A program made the position numbers and the translations under genes. The notes below the pieces were generated by a model, which did not search any database, was not told the DNA's origin, and saw only the letters and a program-made list of their open reading frames with translations. DNA of 64,000 nucleotides, taken from positions 124,001-188,000 of the forward strand of contig NZ_JAJAVD010000001.1 in the NCBI RefSeq assembly GCF_020532705.1, written 5' to 3'. Positions 18,736-28,041 of this stretch are shown in pieces; within the stretch, counting starts at the first letter, position 1, and each line of letters begins with the position of its first letter. The stretch is from Methylobacillus caricis. Lineage in GTDB: Bacteria > Pseudomonadota > Gammaproteobacteria > Burkholderiales > Methylophilaceae.

Positions 18736-21078
18736 TTAGACAGTTTTGTCTTGTACGCGCGGTATCGTAATGTAGAAAGTGCTGCCTTGTCCGGGCTCGC
18801 TTTCCACATATGCATGCCCCTGGTGGCGGATCGCCACGGTATGGACAAAGGCCAGCCCGAGCCCGGTTCCCTCTATCTGCGGGTGGCTCTGTTGATGTAC
18901 CCGGCTGAATGATTGGAATAGCTGCGATTGTGCATTCTTGTCTATGCCAATGCCGAAATCCCTGACGGATATCCTCCAGTCGTTACCACTCCTTGTAATA
19001 CTGCAAAGAATGCTGGTGCTGTCCGGGCTGAACTTGATGGCATTGCTCAGCAGGTTGGCGATAGCGCGCTTGAAGAGGGTCCGGTCTATCATGGCACGTG
19101 CTTCGGTGGGGGCTTCTTGCAGTTTGATCGTGATATCGCGCGAATATGCCTTGATCCAGAATTCATCAATCATTTCATGCAACATGTCTGTCAGATTGAG
19201 GTCGTGCAGTTGATAATTACCAGATTTGGCGCGTGTCAGTTGCACAAAGTTATCTGCCAGTTCCAGTGCATTGTCTGCATGCTTTTCTATCATGTTGAGC
19301 AGACGCTCCTCGTTTTCTCCAGGGTTGAATTTCTGTAGTTCGACCAGGGAAATGATGGAGGAAAGTGGTGAGCGAATATCATGCGTGATAAAGCGAAAGG
19401 CCTCGTCACGATCCCGTTCTGCTTGCCAAAGCTGGGAAACGTCAATAATACTGAGTATCCAGCCTATATGCTGGTTAGCGGCGTTCATGCAGGGAACAAA
19501 CTTGATGAGCAGGTCACGCTGTTTGAGGTCACGTGCTTCAGCCTCGAGTTTTGTAGGTATTTCTTGCAGTGTAAGTGGTGTGATCAGTGCTCGTTGTTCT
19601 TGTGGGCTCTGGATATTTGCCACCAGATGGGTCAATTGCTGCTGGTGCAGGCTTTCGGCATCTGTAGCTTCAAAATAGCGTGCTGCTGAATGGTTGGCAA
19701 TCCGGACGATACCCGCGGTATCGCATATCAATGTGGGGTCAGGCAGGCCGTTGACGCTATCAGTTACAAAGCGGTATACACTTTGCAGTTCATTGGCCGC
19801 ACCTTCCAGGGCGCTGATACGCCTGTCCAGGAAATCCTTGAAGAGTGGACTTTTCTGTGAGCCGAACAGCAGATGTGACCGGTTCTTGAAGGATTCGAAT
19901 TCTGCCGTCAGAAATCGAGTGGCAGTATCCAGGCGGTGCCAGCTCCAGAGCGGATAGATCATGATCAGCCCAATAGTGCCGGCTGCTGGTGCCATCAGTA
20001 GTCCGCTGAAGATGGAAATGGCGTAAGTGGATACCAGCAGCAATGACAGCAGCGTGATGGTGAGCAACAAGGCCAGCAGCGGGCTGAGCACATTGAAGCC
20101 AAGCAGTGCAAGAGTGACAAACCCAAGATTGAACAGCGTATTCAGCCAGTCTGGGGCAAGGTTGACTGCGCGCGCACTGAGCAGGCCTTCCACCAGGTTG
20201 GCCAGAATTTCCACGCCAGGCATCAGGTGATCTTCAGCCGATACAGGAGTGGCATATTGATCACCAATCCCCGTAGCGGTGGCCCCGACCAGTACAATTT
20301 TGCCAGTGAAGGTGCCTGGCGCCACTTTATCCTCAATGACATCCCTGTAGGAAATGCGCGGAAAATAGCCGGTATGGCCTGCATAGGGAATAAGCATTTC
20401 GTGACGGTCACGCAAACTGCTGGAGCTGCCGGGAATAAAGCTGGGAGCTGGCTGTTGCGTCAGCATTGCACTGATATCGGCTTGATGCATGGCGGTAGCG
20501 AGCACTGCGATACTGAAATGGTTGACCAGGGCGCCATTGACTTCATCCTGAATATAAGTCGAGCGTACCGTGCCATCGTGGTCTACCTTGATATGCACGT
20601 GGCCCATATTGGCAGCACTTTGTGCCAATATGGGTTGTGGTTGCAGCAGGCTTGCGGTTGGCCCGGCTTGTTGTATCAGCAAGGGCAGGGTGACTACACT
20701 GCTTTCCTGGATGGCAGTTGCAAGAATATCGTCATCCCCGGGATAGCGACTATCGGCCTCGGTAAATAGGATATCCAGGCCAATGGCGGCCGGCTGGTCT
20801 GCCGTGACGCGCCTGATCAGCTCTGCATGCAGGCTGCGTCGCCAGGGCCAGCGCCCCAGTGATTGCACGCTGTCGTCATCAATCGCGATGATGATGACTT
20901 TGTCACTCAATTCCTGTTGCTGTTTGGCAGTAACAAAATCCTGAACCAGATGGTTGGCTTGGAGTAATTGGCGTTGTGGTGCCAGCAGCCCCACCAGGAG
21001 CAGTATCCCCAAGGAGATGAGCAACCAGGATGCCTGGCTGCGCAGGTGGTTGTCTGTAAGCAGGGGGAAGGGTTTCAT
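18736..21078 (-). CDS. CHASE2-PAS sensor histidine kinase
   Basis: A 780-residue inner-membrane kinase. After one N-terminal helix comes a periplasmic CHASE2 domain (about 60-310; IIIAIDDDSVQSLGRWPWRR and GLDILFTEAD are typical), three transmembrane helices (about 325-400), a PAS-like region with DPTLICDTAGIVRIANHSAARYFE, a HisKA domain with FRFITHDIRSPLSSIISLVE (phospho-accepting His) and an ATPase domain with NLLSNAIKFSPDS and GTGLGLAFVHTV. The signal is unknown. It is encoded downstream of an LysM-FecR protein and a response regulator, forming a known three-gene architecture. Confidence 0.92.
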   Translation of the reverse strand: MKPFPLLTDNHLRSQASWLLISLGILLLVGLLAPQRQLLQANHLVQDFVTAKQQQELSDKVIIIAIDDDSVQSLGRWPWRRSLHAELIRRVTADQPAAIGLDILFTEADSRYPGDDDILATAIQESSVVTLPLLIQQAGPTASLLQPQPILAQSAANMGHVHIKVDHDGTVRSTYIQDEVNGALVNHFSIAVLATAMHQADISAMLTQQPAPSFIPGSSSSLRDRHEMLIPYAGHTGYFPRISYRDVIEDKVAPGTFTGKIVLVGATATGIGDQYATPVSAEDHLMPGVEILANLVEGLLSARAVNLAPDWLNTLFNLGFVTLALLGFNVLSPLLALLLTITLLSLLLVSTYAISIFSGLLMAPAAGTIGLIMIYPLWSWHRLDTATRFLTAEFESFKNRSHLLFGSQKSPLFKDFLDRRISALEGAANELQSVYRFVTDSVNGLPDPTLICDTAGIVRIANHSAARYFEATDAESLHQQQLTHLVANIQSPQEQRALITPLTLQEIPTKLEAEARDLKQRDLLIKFVPCMNAANQHIGWILSIIDVSQLWQAERDRDEAFRFITHDIRSPLSSIISLVELQKFNPGENEERLLNMIEKHADNALELADNFVQLTRAKSGNYQLHDLNLTDMLHEMIDEFWIKAYSRDITIKLQEAPTEARAMIDRTLFKRAIANLLSNAIKFSPDSTSILCSITRSGNDWRISVRDFGIGIDKNAQSQLFQSFSRVHQQSHPQIEGTGLGLAFVHTVAIRHQGHAYVESEPGQGSTFYITIPRVQDKTV

Positions 21079-21095
21079 GCAGTCCGTATGGATAT

Positions 21096-22760
21096 CTATT
21101 GCTTGGGCTTGTCGTACCAGGTGCGGTCAAAGTCGTTGTCTACATGTTCGACTTCAAGAATCCGTGCATCAGAATATGGCCCGGTGCCGTTTTCAAGCTG
21201 TGTGGCCAGTTTGACGTAGTAACGTCCGTCGGGCAGGGATGAAATATCCAGCTGCGGTGTTTCCAGGATTTTTTCTGTGACCAGGCTGGAGAAATCTTGA
21301 TCCTTGCTGATCTGCGCATGGTACTGAATATCTGGACGCTGGCTGACCCAATATGCCTTGCTGCCAGAGGCGGTTGCAGTTTGTGCGTCTTCATCGACAA
21401 TGATGGCACTGGCCTGGCTGAACGGCCCGTGCTGCGTATTGCCGATTTCATCATGGACAATGGTGGCAACACGCCAGAAATAATTGCCCGCTGCCAGGGT
21501 TTCAGCCTGGTAACTGCAAGTTTTCAGGTCATTGGCATCAACGACGATATGCTCAAACGGCATATCGCTGGCGATCTGTAGATGATAGGCAGTGGCGTTC
21601 AAAACGGGTGTGCAGGAAAACTGGCTATTGCCAGTGATGGCCTGCTGTTGCAGCGGGTAAATCAATAGCGGACTGGACGGATGGGCGTAGATATTGAAAT
21701 GGTGCACGGATTCAAAGCCTGGAATGCTTTGGTCATCAAGGCCACGGATGCCCAGGAAGTAATCGCCATCAGGCAATGTAAGCAACTGCAGTTCAGGCGA
21801 GCTGGAGTTGCCGTTATGGAATACTTCTTCCATGTTTTCGTCACGTGCAACCCGGTAGCTGTAGCTGGTACCACTTTCAAGTGCAGGCCATGAAAAATTC
21901 AGCAGCTCTTCTTGTTCGAGTTTGCTCGGCAAGTGGTCCAGCGTGGGGGCGGGCAACAGGTTTTGTACGGTCCCCAGTCCTGTCAGGCTGGCAGTTACGC
22001 CCTGGCCAGCGGCCAAAAGCGCGTCAGTATTCTTTTTCTTTCCTCTGGTGGTGCGTGCTGATGCGTGATTCAGTTCAACTCGTCCTTGCGTCACGCTGCT
22101 GGTCATTGCTTCTTCTTGCGTGTTGATAACAAAGCGGGTGCCCCGTACGGCTGCTACAGCCATTGGCGTGATGACCTTGAAATGAGGTTGTTTGCGTGCG
22201 GGTGCAGGCGTGACAGAGACATCTATGTTGCCCTGCTTGAGGTAAATCACGCGTTGAGGGGTAGTCGGCTGTTCGCCCTCTTTAATGCTGTTCAGGCGTA
22301 TGGTCGAGTTGGCCAGGACGCGGGCAATTGATTGGTCTGCAAACTCCAGTGAAAGATAGCTGTTGTCACCTGTGCTGATGGTGGTGCCTTCGGCCAGCTT
22401 TTCGCCGTGCTCAATTTGGCGAATGGGGTTTCCCTGTTCGTCCAGGATGGTGACTTTGCCATAAACAAAGCTGGCATTCACCGTGGTACCGATGCGCGGT
22501 ATGGTGAGTATGCTACCCGGCTCCAGTTTGTAGGGATTGCGTACACCATTGAGTTTCTGGAGATGGCGCCACGCATTGGCATCTCCCAGGTACTGGTTGG
22601 CGAGGTTGTACAGGTTATCGCCATTGACCACGGTGTGGCTGATAGTCTCGGCCCTTGCGTTGAAAGCCACCATGACGGAGAGCGTGAGTGCAAGCCCTGA
22701 CGATATCAGGAACAGTACTTGTCCGTGGCGAATTGATTGATTGTGACTGATGGCTTTCAT
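21096..22760 (-). CDS. LysM and FecR domain periplasmic protein
   Basis: A 554-residue exported protein: signal peptide (about 15-37, ending NARA), a LysM domain (HTVVNGDNLYNLANQYLGDANAW), a FecR domain (about 110-230; AVAAVRGTRFVINTQ), then two Fibronectin/Ig-like segments (about 280-530; FSWPALESGTSYSYRVARDENMEEVFHN). LysM should hold it to peptidoglycan. FecR domains here are not tied to a sigma factor; they co-occur with CHASE2 kinases. It lies 17 bases before the kinase gene and probably presents a periplasmic signal to it. Confidence 0.88.
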   Translation of the reverse strand: MKAISHNQSIRHGQVLFLISSGLALTLSVMVAFNARAETISHTVVNGDNLYNLANQYLGDANAWRHLQKLNGVRNPYKLEPGSILTIPRIGTTVNASFVYGKVTILDEQGNPIRQIEHGEKLAEGTTISTGDNSYLSLEFADQSIARVLANSTIRLNSIKEGEQPTTPQRVIYLKQGNIDVSVTPAPARKQPHFKVITPMAVAAVRGTRFVINTQEEAMTSSVTQGRVELNHASARTTRGKKKNTDALLAAGQGVTASLTGLGTVQNLLPAPTLDHLPSKLEQEELLNFSWPALESGTSYSYRVARDENMEEVFHNGNSSSPELQLLTLPDGDYFLGIRGLDDQSIPGFESVHHFNIYAHPSSPLLIYPLQQQAITGNSQFSCTPVLNATAYHLQIASDMPFEHIVVDANDLKTCSYQAETLAAGNYFWRVATIVHDEIGNTQHGPFSQASAIIVDEDAQTATASGSKAYWVSQRPDIQYHAQISKDQDFSSLVTEKILETPQLDISSLPDGRYYVKLATQLENGTGPYSDARILEVEHVDNDFDRTWYDKPKQ

Positions 22761-22782
22761 GTGACCCCTGCAAATATATTCT

Positions 22783-23496
22783 CTATGAATCTTCTTTTAT
22801 TAATATTTCCGGTGTATCGGCTTCAAGCCGATATCCAATACCATACACGGCTGTCAGGCGATAGCCGTTGGTTGGATGCAGTTTCAGTTTGGTACGCACC
22901 GATGATATGTGCGTGTCCAGTGTACGCGTTTGCAATTCTACCGATTGCATTCCCCATACTTGTTCCTGAATGTGCTGCCTCGATAGCAGGCGTCCCAGGT
23001 TCTGGAACAGGAACAGCGCCAACTCAAACTCTTTATTCTTTAAAGCCAATACCGCGCCATTATGCTCGAAGGTCTGGGTAGCGACATTGCAATGATAATT
23101 GCCCCAGGTGAATTCCTGCTGTGTTGCCTTGGGGTAAAGCCGGCGAAGCAGTGCATTGATGCGCGCCATGAGCTCACGTACACGAACGGGCTTGCTCATG
23201 AAGTCATCTGCACCGGCTGTAAGCCCGTGTACCACATCCCGCTCATCGCTACGGTTGGTGATCATGAGGATGGGGACGGCTTCCTGAATGTTTTCACGCA
23301 CCCACTTTACAATTTCGGGGCCGGATGTGTCCGGTAGCTCCCAGTCCAGCACCAGAAAATCAAAGGTCTCGTACTGCAAGGAGCGTAACAGTGATTTGCC
23401 GTTGCTGAACGTGTGGCAGTCGTGGCCTAGTGCCGTGACTGTTTTTTGAATCAACTCCAGCTCTGAATTATCGTCATCCAAAGCAGCAAAACGCAT
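22783..23496 (-). CDS. OmpR/PhoB-family response regulator
   Basis: The 237-residue protein has a receiver domain (phospho-acceptor Asp in DFLVLDWELPD, then TNRSDERDVVHGLTAGADDFMSKPV with the conserved Thr and Lys) and a winged-helix DNA-binding domain (about 130-225; SRQHIQEQVWGMQSVELQTRTLDTHISSVRTKL). It heads the minus-strand operon with the LysM-FecR and CHASE2 genes, so it is probably the kinase's partner. GGTGAGAG precedes the ATG. Its regulon is unknown. Confidence 0.92.
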   Translation of the reverse strand: MRFAALDDDNSELELIQKTVTALGHDCHTFSNGKSLLRSLQYETFDFLVLDWELPDTSGPEIVKWVRENIQEAVPILMITNRSDERDVVHGLTAGADDFMSKPVRVRELMARINALLRRLYPKATQQEFTWGNYHCNVATQTFEHNGAVLALKNKEFELALFLFQNLGRLLSRQHIQEQVWGMQSVELQTRTLDTHISSVRTKLKLHPTNGYRLTAVYGIGYRLEADTPEILIKEDS

Positions 23497-23649
23497 CTCT
23501 CACCTTTCTTTTCTTTTTTTGTCTGTCGGTTCAAAGGTGACATTGCTGGAAGAATGGCTTCCATGCGGCATGCACCACTATGGCTAATGTATTAGCTTTC
23601 CCCTTGGGGAATTGTCAACAATTGTTAATTGCATCATTGATAAGCAATT

Positions 23650-23664
23650 GCACAACATTGGTGC
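23650..23664. promoter_or_regulatory. NtrC-binding site
   Basis: GCAC-AACAT-TGGTGC is an exact match to the NtrC consensus GCAC-N5-TGGTGC. It lies about 120 bases upstream of the sigma-54 promoter, a usual distance for this enhancer. Confidence 0.8.
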
Positions 23665-23769
23665 AGTGAATTATTTTGGTGCGTAAAAATGGGAGATTAT
23701 TCCATAGATTTGAGGATTGCATTGCTGGTAAATGATTTTATCTTATTGAAAAATAAAGTGAAGTGTCCG

Positions 23770-23785
23770 TGGCATGAGAGTTGCT
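23770..23785 (+). promoter_or_regulatory. Sigma-54 promoter of glnK-amtB
   Basis: TGGCAT-GAGAG-TTGCT matches TGGCAC-N5-TTGCW with one change, keeping the -24 GG and -12 GC at the required spacing. Transcription would start near 23796, about 70 bases before glnK. Confidence 0.8.
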
Positions 23786-23859
23786 GATGTTCGCCTGTTC
23801 CAACGTAATAAACGTTATGGGCCAGGACAACTGGCGAAGATCAACAAACTTTGATGTAA

Positions 23860-24207
<348 letters not shown>

Positions 24208-24218
24208 CGGAGGATGTC

Positions 24219-25538
24219 ATGAAGCGACTTTTATCTATTTCCACCTTGCTGGGGCTTCTGGGCGCCGGTATGTTTGCCATAACGGGCTCCTGTATGGCAG
24301 AAGAGGTTGCAGCAGAAGCGCCCGCAGTGCTGAATAGCGGGGATACTGCCTGGATGATCGTGGCCACAGTGCTCGTCATTATCATGGCGGTGCCGGGGCT
24401 GGCCATTTTTTACGGCGGCATGGCGCGCGCCAAAAACATGCTCTCTGTATTGATGCAGGTGATGGTGACATTTTCGTTGCTGTCCGTGCTGTGGGCCGTT
24501 TATGGCTACAGCCTGGTGTTTACCGAAGGCAACGCCTTTATCGGAGGCCTCAGCAAGGCTTTCCTGGCCGGAATTACCCCGGATAGCCTTGAGGGCACGA
24601 TTCCTGAACTGTTGTTTGTCACTTTCCAGATGACGTTCGCTGCCATTACACCGGCGCTGATCGTGGGCGGTTTTGCCGAGCGCATCAAGTTCTCCGCAGT
24701 CCTGTTGTTCATGGCCTTGTGGATGACGTTCTCCTACCTGCCAATGGCGCATATGGTATGGGGCGGCGGCTGGATCGGTGAGATGGGTGCAGCCGACTTC
24801 GCTGGTGGTACCGTGGTGCACATGAATGCCGGTATTGCGGCCTTGGTGGGTGCCCTGGTGCTCGGCAAGCGTATCGGTTACGGCAAGGAAGCCATGCCTC
24901 CACACAACCTGGTGATGACCATGATAGGTGGCTCCCTGTTGTGGGCTGGCTGGTTCGGCTTCAACGTCGGCAGTGAACTCGCCGCTGACGGCACGGCCGG
25001 CCTTGCCGTGGTCAATACACAGCTGGCAACTGCTGCAGCCGTTATAGGCTGGGTGTTTGCCGAATGGTTGTTCAAGGGCAAGCCTTCCATGCTGGGTGCA
25101 GTTTCCGGTGCAATTGCGGGTTTGGTTGCCATTACCCCTGCCTGCGGTTTCGTGGGCCCGATGGGTGCAATCATCCTTGGCTTCATTGCCAGCTTCATCA
25201 GCCTTTGGTCTGTCACCAAGCTCAAGATTGCCTTGGGTTACGATGACACCATGGATGTGTTCGGCATCCATGGCATCGCCGGTATCGTTGGCGCGCTGGG
25301 AACTGGTATCTTCATGGCCCCGACTTTGGGCGGCGTTGGCTACGAAGAGGGCGTAACCATGGGCCACCAGCTTTACGTACAGGCAGTATCGGTTGGCTTT
25401 ACCCTGGTGTATGTCGGCGTGGTCAGCTACATTCTCTTCAAGATCGTGGACTTGGTCATCGGTCTGCGTGTGACAGAGGATGATGAACGTGAAGGCCTGG
25501 ATACCGCATCGCATGGTGAACGTGCCTATCACAGTTAA
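24219..25538 (+). CDS. amtB: Ammonium transporter AmtB
   Basis: The 439-residue Amt/Rh channel has a signal peptide-like N-terminus (ending SCMAEE), then 11 transmembrane helices. Family motifs are visible: FYGGMARAKNMLSVLMQ, DFAGGTVVHMNAGIAALVGA with a pore histidine region, and DVFGIHGIAGIVGALGTGIF with the second pore histidine. It moves ammonium into the cell as a trimer gated by GlnK. It is co-transcribed with glnK and is followed by a strong terminator. A long antisense frame across it is a shadow. Confidence 0.96.
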   Translation: MKRLLSISTLLGLLGAGMFAITGSCMAEEVAAEAPAVLNSGDTAWMIVATVLVIIMAVPGLAIFYGGMARAKNMLSVLMQVMVTFSLLSVLWAVYGYSLVFTEGNAFIGGLSKAFLAGITPDSLEGTIPELLFVTFQMTFAAITPALIVGGFAERIKFSAVLLFMALWMTFSYLPMAHMVWGGGWIGEMGAADFAGGTVVHMNAGIAALVGALVLGKRIGYGKEAMPPHNLVMTMIGGSLLWAGWFGFNVGSELAADGTAGLAVVNTQLATAAAVIGWVFAEWLFKGKPSMLGAVSGAIAGLVAITPACGFVGPMGAIILGFIASFISLWSVTKLKIALGYDDTMDVFGIHGIAGIVGALGTGIFMAPTLGGVGYEEGVTMGHQLYVQAVSVGFTLVYVGVVSYILFKIVDLVIGLRVTEDDEREGLDTASHGERAYHS

Positions 25539-25560
25539 ATAGTCTGGCAGTAGAAAGTTA

Positions 25561-25593
25561 AAAGCCCGGCCTGTAATACAGGTCGGGCTTTTT
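25561..25593 (+). terminator. Rho-independent terminator of glnK-amtB
   Basis: AAAGCCCGGCCTGTA pairs with TACAGGTCGGGCTTT (one G-T wobble) around a very short loop, followed by T5. It lies between amtB and the convergent lipoprotein gene and could also act on the minus strand. Confidence 0.85.
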
Positions 25594-25611
25594 CATTAAG
25601 GATGAAGATGA

Positions 25612-26607
25612 TTAGGGTTGCAGGTAAAGGCTGAGGATTTCCTTGGTCCATACTGCTTCTTTGTCTTTACGACTTTCATACTTGGCTGACTGGCTTTGCA
25701 GGTAGCTGCGTGATTGTGTCGTATCAAGATCGCCTATGGCCTTCAACGCCATAGCGCGATCTTGCCAGAGGCCTGAAGATGTTTCATAAATTTTCGCCAG
25801 GAGGTCAAATTGATCGTTGGCCTGCAAGATACCCAGCGAGGAAATGGCGGCTAAGCGGATATATTCATTGGTGTGAGTGCTTAACTTGACCAGTTCAGGG
25901 ATGGCCGTTGGATTGTTACTAAATCCCAGCTGGTATACATCCATATATGCGTCACCGCGGACACTGTCTTGATTGATCTTGGCAATCAACTGGTTGACAT
26001 TGTCATTGCTGAGCACTTGCCCAAACAGGCGCTGATTGAGCTTGGCGGCCAACTCTTTGGTAGCCAGTGCCAGTGGTTCGTTATAGGTAGGATCGATAAT
26101 TTCGTCGAAGCTCCATACCGGCACCTTGCCTCGTTTGATATAGGCAGTGACACGCTTGGTACCTTGAGGTGTCACCACATCAGCCCGCAGGGAAGTGAGC
26201 GTCACAAATGGTGAGAAACCACTCACGCGATGATTTTCAATATGCAGTCGCTTGATCAATACCGCAGTGCTGCTATCACCGGCGCTGGCTAGTTTGACTG
26301 GCAAGCCACGTGCCGTCATTTCACTGACAGTGTGGCGAGCTAGCCATGGCACGGCATCAAAGGATTTACCTTGATACATCATGTTCATGGGAATGGTGCC
26401 GCTCAAGAGTTTACTCTTGTCACCATCAGCCTGCTCATCCTGGAATGTCAATTGAACTGCGGCAGAGGTTGTTTGTTGCTGGTACGCCAGATTGGAAGTC
26501 GCTGGATCTTTGACGGGCACTGGCATATTGAGGGCACAGCCGGATAACAGTACAAGAAGTGTTGCCATTGCAGACATAGCAAGGCGTGCGCGTGTAAACG
26601 CAGACAT
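25612..26607 (-). CDS. Hypothetical lipoprotein with helical-repeat C-terminus
   Basis: A 331-residue lipoprotein: leader with lipobox LLSGC (cysteine near residue 24), a mixed alpha/beta middle, and a C-terminal region (about 220-310) of helix pairs such as NNPTAIPELVKLSTHTNEYIRLAAISSLGIL that resemble HEAT repeats. AAGGGGA precedes the ATG. It is transcribed alone, convergent with amtB. The function is unknown; an outer-membrane or periplasmic scaffold role is an inference. Confidence 0.75.
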   Translation of the reverse strand: MSAFTRARLAMSAMATLLVLLSGCALNMPVPVKDPATSNLAYQQQTTSAAVQLTFQDEQADGDKSKLLSGTIPMNMMYQGKSFDAVPWLARHTVSEMTARGLPVKLASAGDSSTAVLIKRLHIENHRVSGFSPFVTLTSLRADVVTPQGTKRVTAYIKRGKVPVWSFDEIIDPTYNEPLALATKELAAKLNQRLFGQVLSNDNVNQLIAKINQDSVRGDAYMDVYQLGFSNNPTAIPELVKLSTHTNEYIRLAAISSLGILQANDQFDLLAKIYETSSGLWQDRAMALKAIGDLDTTQSRSYLQSQSAKYESRKDKEAVWTKEILSLYLQP

Positions 26608-26771
26608 GGAAATCCCCTTTAAAAAACTGGAAAATTTGATTTTTAATTATTGTGGCAATACCGAGCTTGTATAGAAAACACTCACTGGAATCTATCGTAG
26701 CGAGCATCACCGAACGCTAGTCTAGGGGATGGCTGTGCGGCTGGATAGCCCAGGAGATTGGGGCGTGAAGG

Positions 26772-27239
26772 TTATAGCAATAGCGAACGTGCTTGCAGTC
26801 GTGTGGTGTGCCAACCCAGGTGGTCGTAATATGCAATCGCTGGTGCATTGTCCATGTCCACCAGCAGTTGTGCACGCGTGGCGCCTTGTTGACTGGCCCA
26901 ATCCAGAATGGCCTGTAGGAGGGATTTTCCCAGGCCTTTATTTCGCCATGCGCTGTTTATCACCATATCCTCTATCCAGGCCGAGGGTGCGCCTTGGGCG
27001 GTAGAGATGACTAACTGAGCGCTGACCATGCCAATGGCGTGGCCCTTTGCATCGCGAGCTACCATGATGGTGCCGCGATCCGGCTGCTGGATGAGTAATG
27101 TTAATCCGGCACGCTGTTTTTCCAGATCAGGAGTGAAATCCTGTTCTATGCTGAATAGCTGGTGCAGCAAATCACAGAGCGCAGGGATGTCTTCCAGGTT
27201 GGCGCTGTCGATGTGAACTGCGCCGCTGGCGTTACTCAT
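26772..27239 (-). CDS. GNAT-family N-acetyltransferase
   Basis: The 155-residue protein has a GNAT fold with the acetyl-CoA loop RNKGLGKSLLQAILDWA near residue 95 and a C-terminal YYDHLGWHTTRLQ. The start MSNASGAVHI overlaps the end of the upstream regulator gene by 8 bases, so the two are probably co-translated; longer frames run back into the regulator. The substrate cannot be told. Pairing with an amine-cluster regulator suggests a small amine or amino acid, by inference. Confidence 0.82.
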   Translation of the reverse strand: MSNASGAVHIDSANLEDIPALCDLLHQLFSIEQDFTPDLEKQRAGLTLLIQQPDRGTIMVARDAKGHAIGMVSAQLVISTAQGAPSAWIEDMVINSAWRNKGLGKSLLQAILDWASQQGATRAQLLVDMDNAPAIAYYDHLGWHTTRLQARSLLL

Positions 27240-27867
27240 GCTCGGCAGGCTCTTCATGATCATAGTGAATAATGGCGAGGAACTTGATCGGCAGCTTGGC
27301 ATGCACTTCCGGGCGATGCGGAATTTCACCGCGGAAAGTGAGTGAATCCCCCGGTTGCAGCAAATAGACTTCTTCCCCTACCCGATAGCCAAGTTCACCC
27401 TCCAGCATGTAGAGGAACTCAGTGCCCGCGTGCTCAAAGGAAGGAAACTCCTCACCCGGGTCTTCCAGAGTGATCAGGAAAGGTTCAAACAGTTTTTTTG
27501 GTCCTTGGTCGTAAGCCAGTAGATGATAGGTGTGACCGTTGCGGGTGCCGCGCCGCACGACTTCCATGCCTTGGCCGCTCTTGACCAACTGCGCTCCGCC
27601 TGTGGGCTGGTTATAACCCTGGAACAGGCGTGAAATGGTCACTCCCAGGCTATTGGCCAGTTGCTCCAGGGTATCCAGACTGGTGGAAACCAGCCCGTTT
27701 TCTATCTTGCTCAACATGCCGCGGCTGATATTGGCACGTTCGCAAACTTCTGCAATCGTCAGTCCATGCTGCTGCCGGATTTGCTTGATGATATTGCCCA
27801 GGTGCTTCCCTAAAGGTTTTGCATCGTTTTCTGCCGGGGCGCCAGCAGTTTTTGTACTTTCAGCCAT
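27232..27867 (-). CDS. XRE-family regulator with cupin sensor domain
   Basis: The 211-residue protein has an N-terminal helix-turn-helix (about 23-80; GLTIAEVCERANISRGMLSKIENG) and a C-terminal cupin (about 125-205; FEHAGTEFLYMLEGELGYRVGEEVYLLQPGDSLTFRGEIPHRPEV), the layout of PuuR-like regulators that sense small amine or glutamyl ligands. It diverges from the dmm operon, with a 174-base gap holding an inverted repeat and a promoter element also found at the mgd operon. It is the best candidate in the window for the regulator of both amine operons, by inference. It is followed by a coupled GNAT gene. Confidence 0.88.
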   Translation of the reverse strand: MAESTKTAGAPAENDAKPLGKHLGNIIKQIRQQHGLTIAEVCERANISRGMLSKIENGLVSTSLDTLEQLANSLGVTISRLFQGYNQPTGGAQLVKSGQGMEVVRRGTRNGHTYHLLAYDQGPKKLFEPFLITLEDPGEEFPSFEHAGTEFLYMLEGELGYRVGEEVYLLQPGDSLTFRGEIPHRPEVHAKLPIKFLAIIHYDHEEPAEHE

Positions 27868-27931
27868 TATTTAACGTGAGTGCCTTGCTTGCCAGATTAG
27901 CGTATCAGTGTAATTCAAGATTTTTAAAGGG

Positions 27932-27954
27932 ACTATCAAAAGATTCCTGATAGT
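27932..27954. promoter_or_regulatory. Inverted repeat in the regulator/dmm divergent region
   Basis: ACTATCA (27932-27938) and TGATAGT (27948-27954) are perfect 7-base arms around a 9-base spacer. It lies 16 bases before the -35 box of the dmm operon and about 65 bases before the regulator start, so it could be an operator for either. Confidence 0.5.
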
Positions 27955-27969
27955 AAATTTTAGGAATGG

Positions 27970-27998
27970 TTGACTTCGGGTTTATGGACGGGTTAAAT
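27970..27998 (+). promoter_or_regulatory. Sigma-70 promoter of the dmm operon
   Basis: TTGACT (27970-27975) and TTAAAT (27993-27998) are separated by 17 bases. Transcription would begin near 28005, just before the shared element at 28007. Confidence 0.6.
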
Positions 27999-28006
27999 CA
28001 CTTAAA

Positions 28007-28032
28007 GTTTCTTTTTGAGAAAAAAAGTTAAT
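28007..28032. promoter_or_regulatory. Shared amine-operon element, dmm copy
   Basis: Core TTTCTTTTTGAGAAA followed by AAAAGTTAAT. It matches the element at 40661-40686 in 23 of 26 positions. It lies at about +2 to +27 of the transcript, where a bound repressor would block initiation. The core is an imperfect inverted repeat. Confidence 0.65.
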
Positions 28033-28041
28033 TTTTAATAT

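Noticed and set aside
24231-25532. 433-codon open frame antisense to amtB
   Set aside because: Histidine- and glutamine-rich low-quality translation opposite a definite membrane protein gene.
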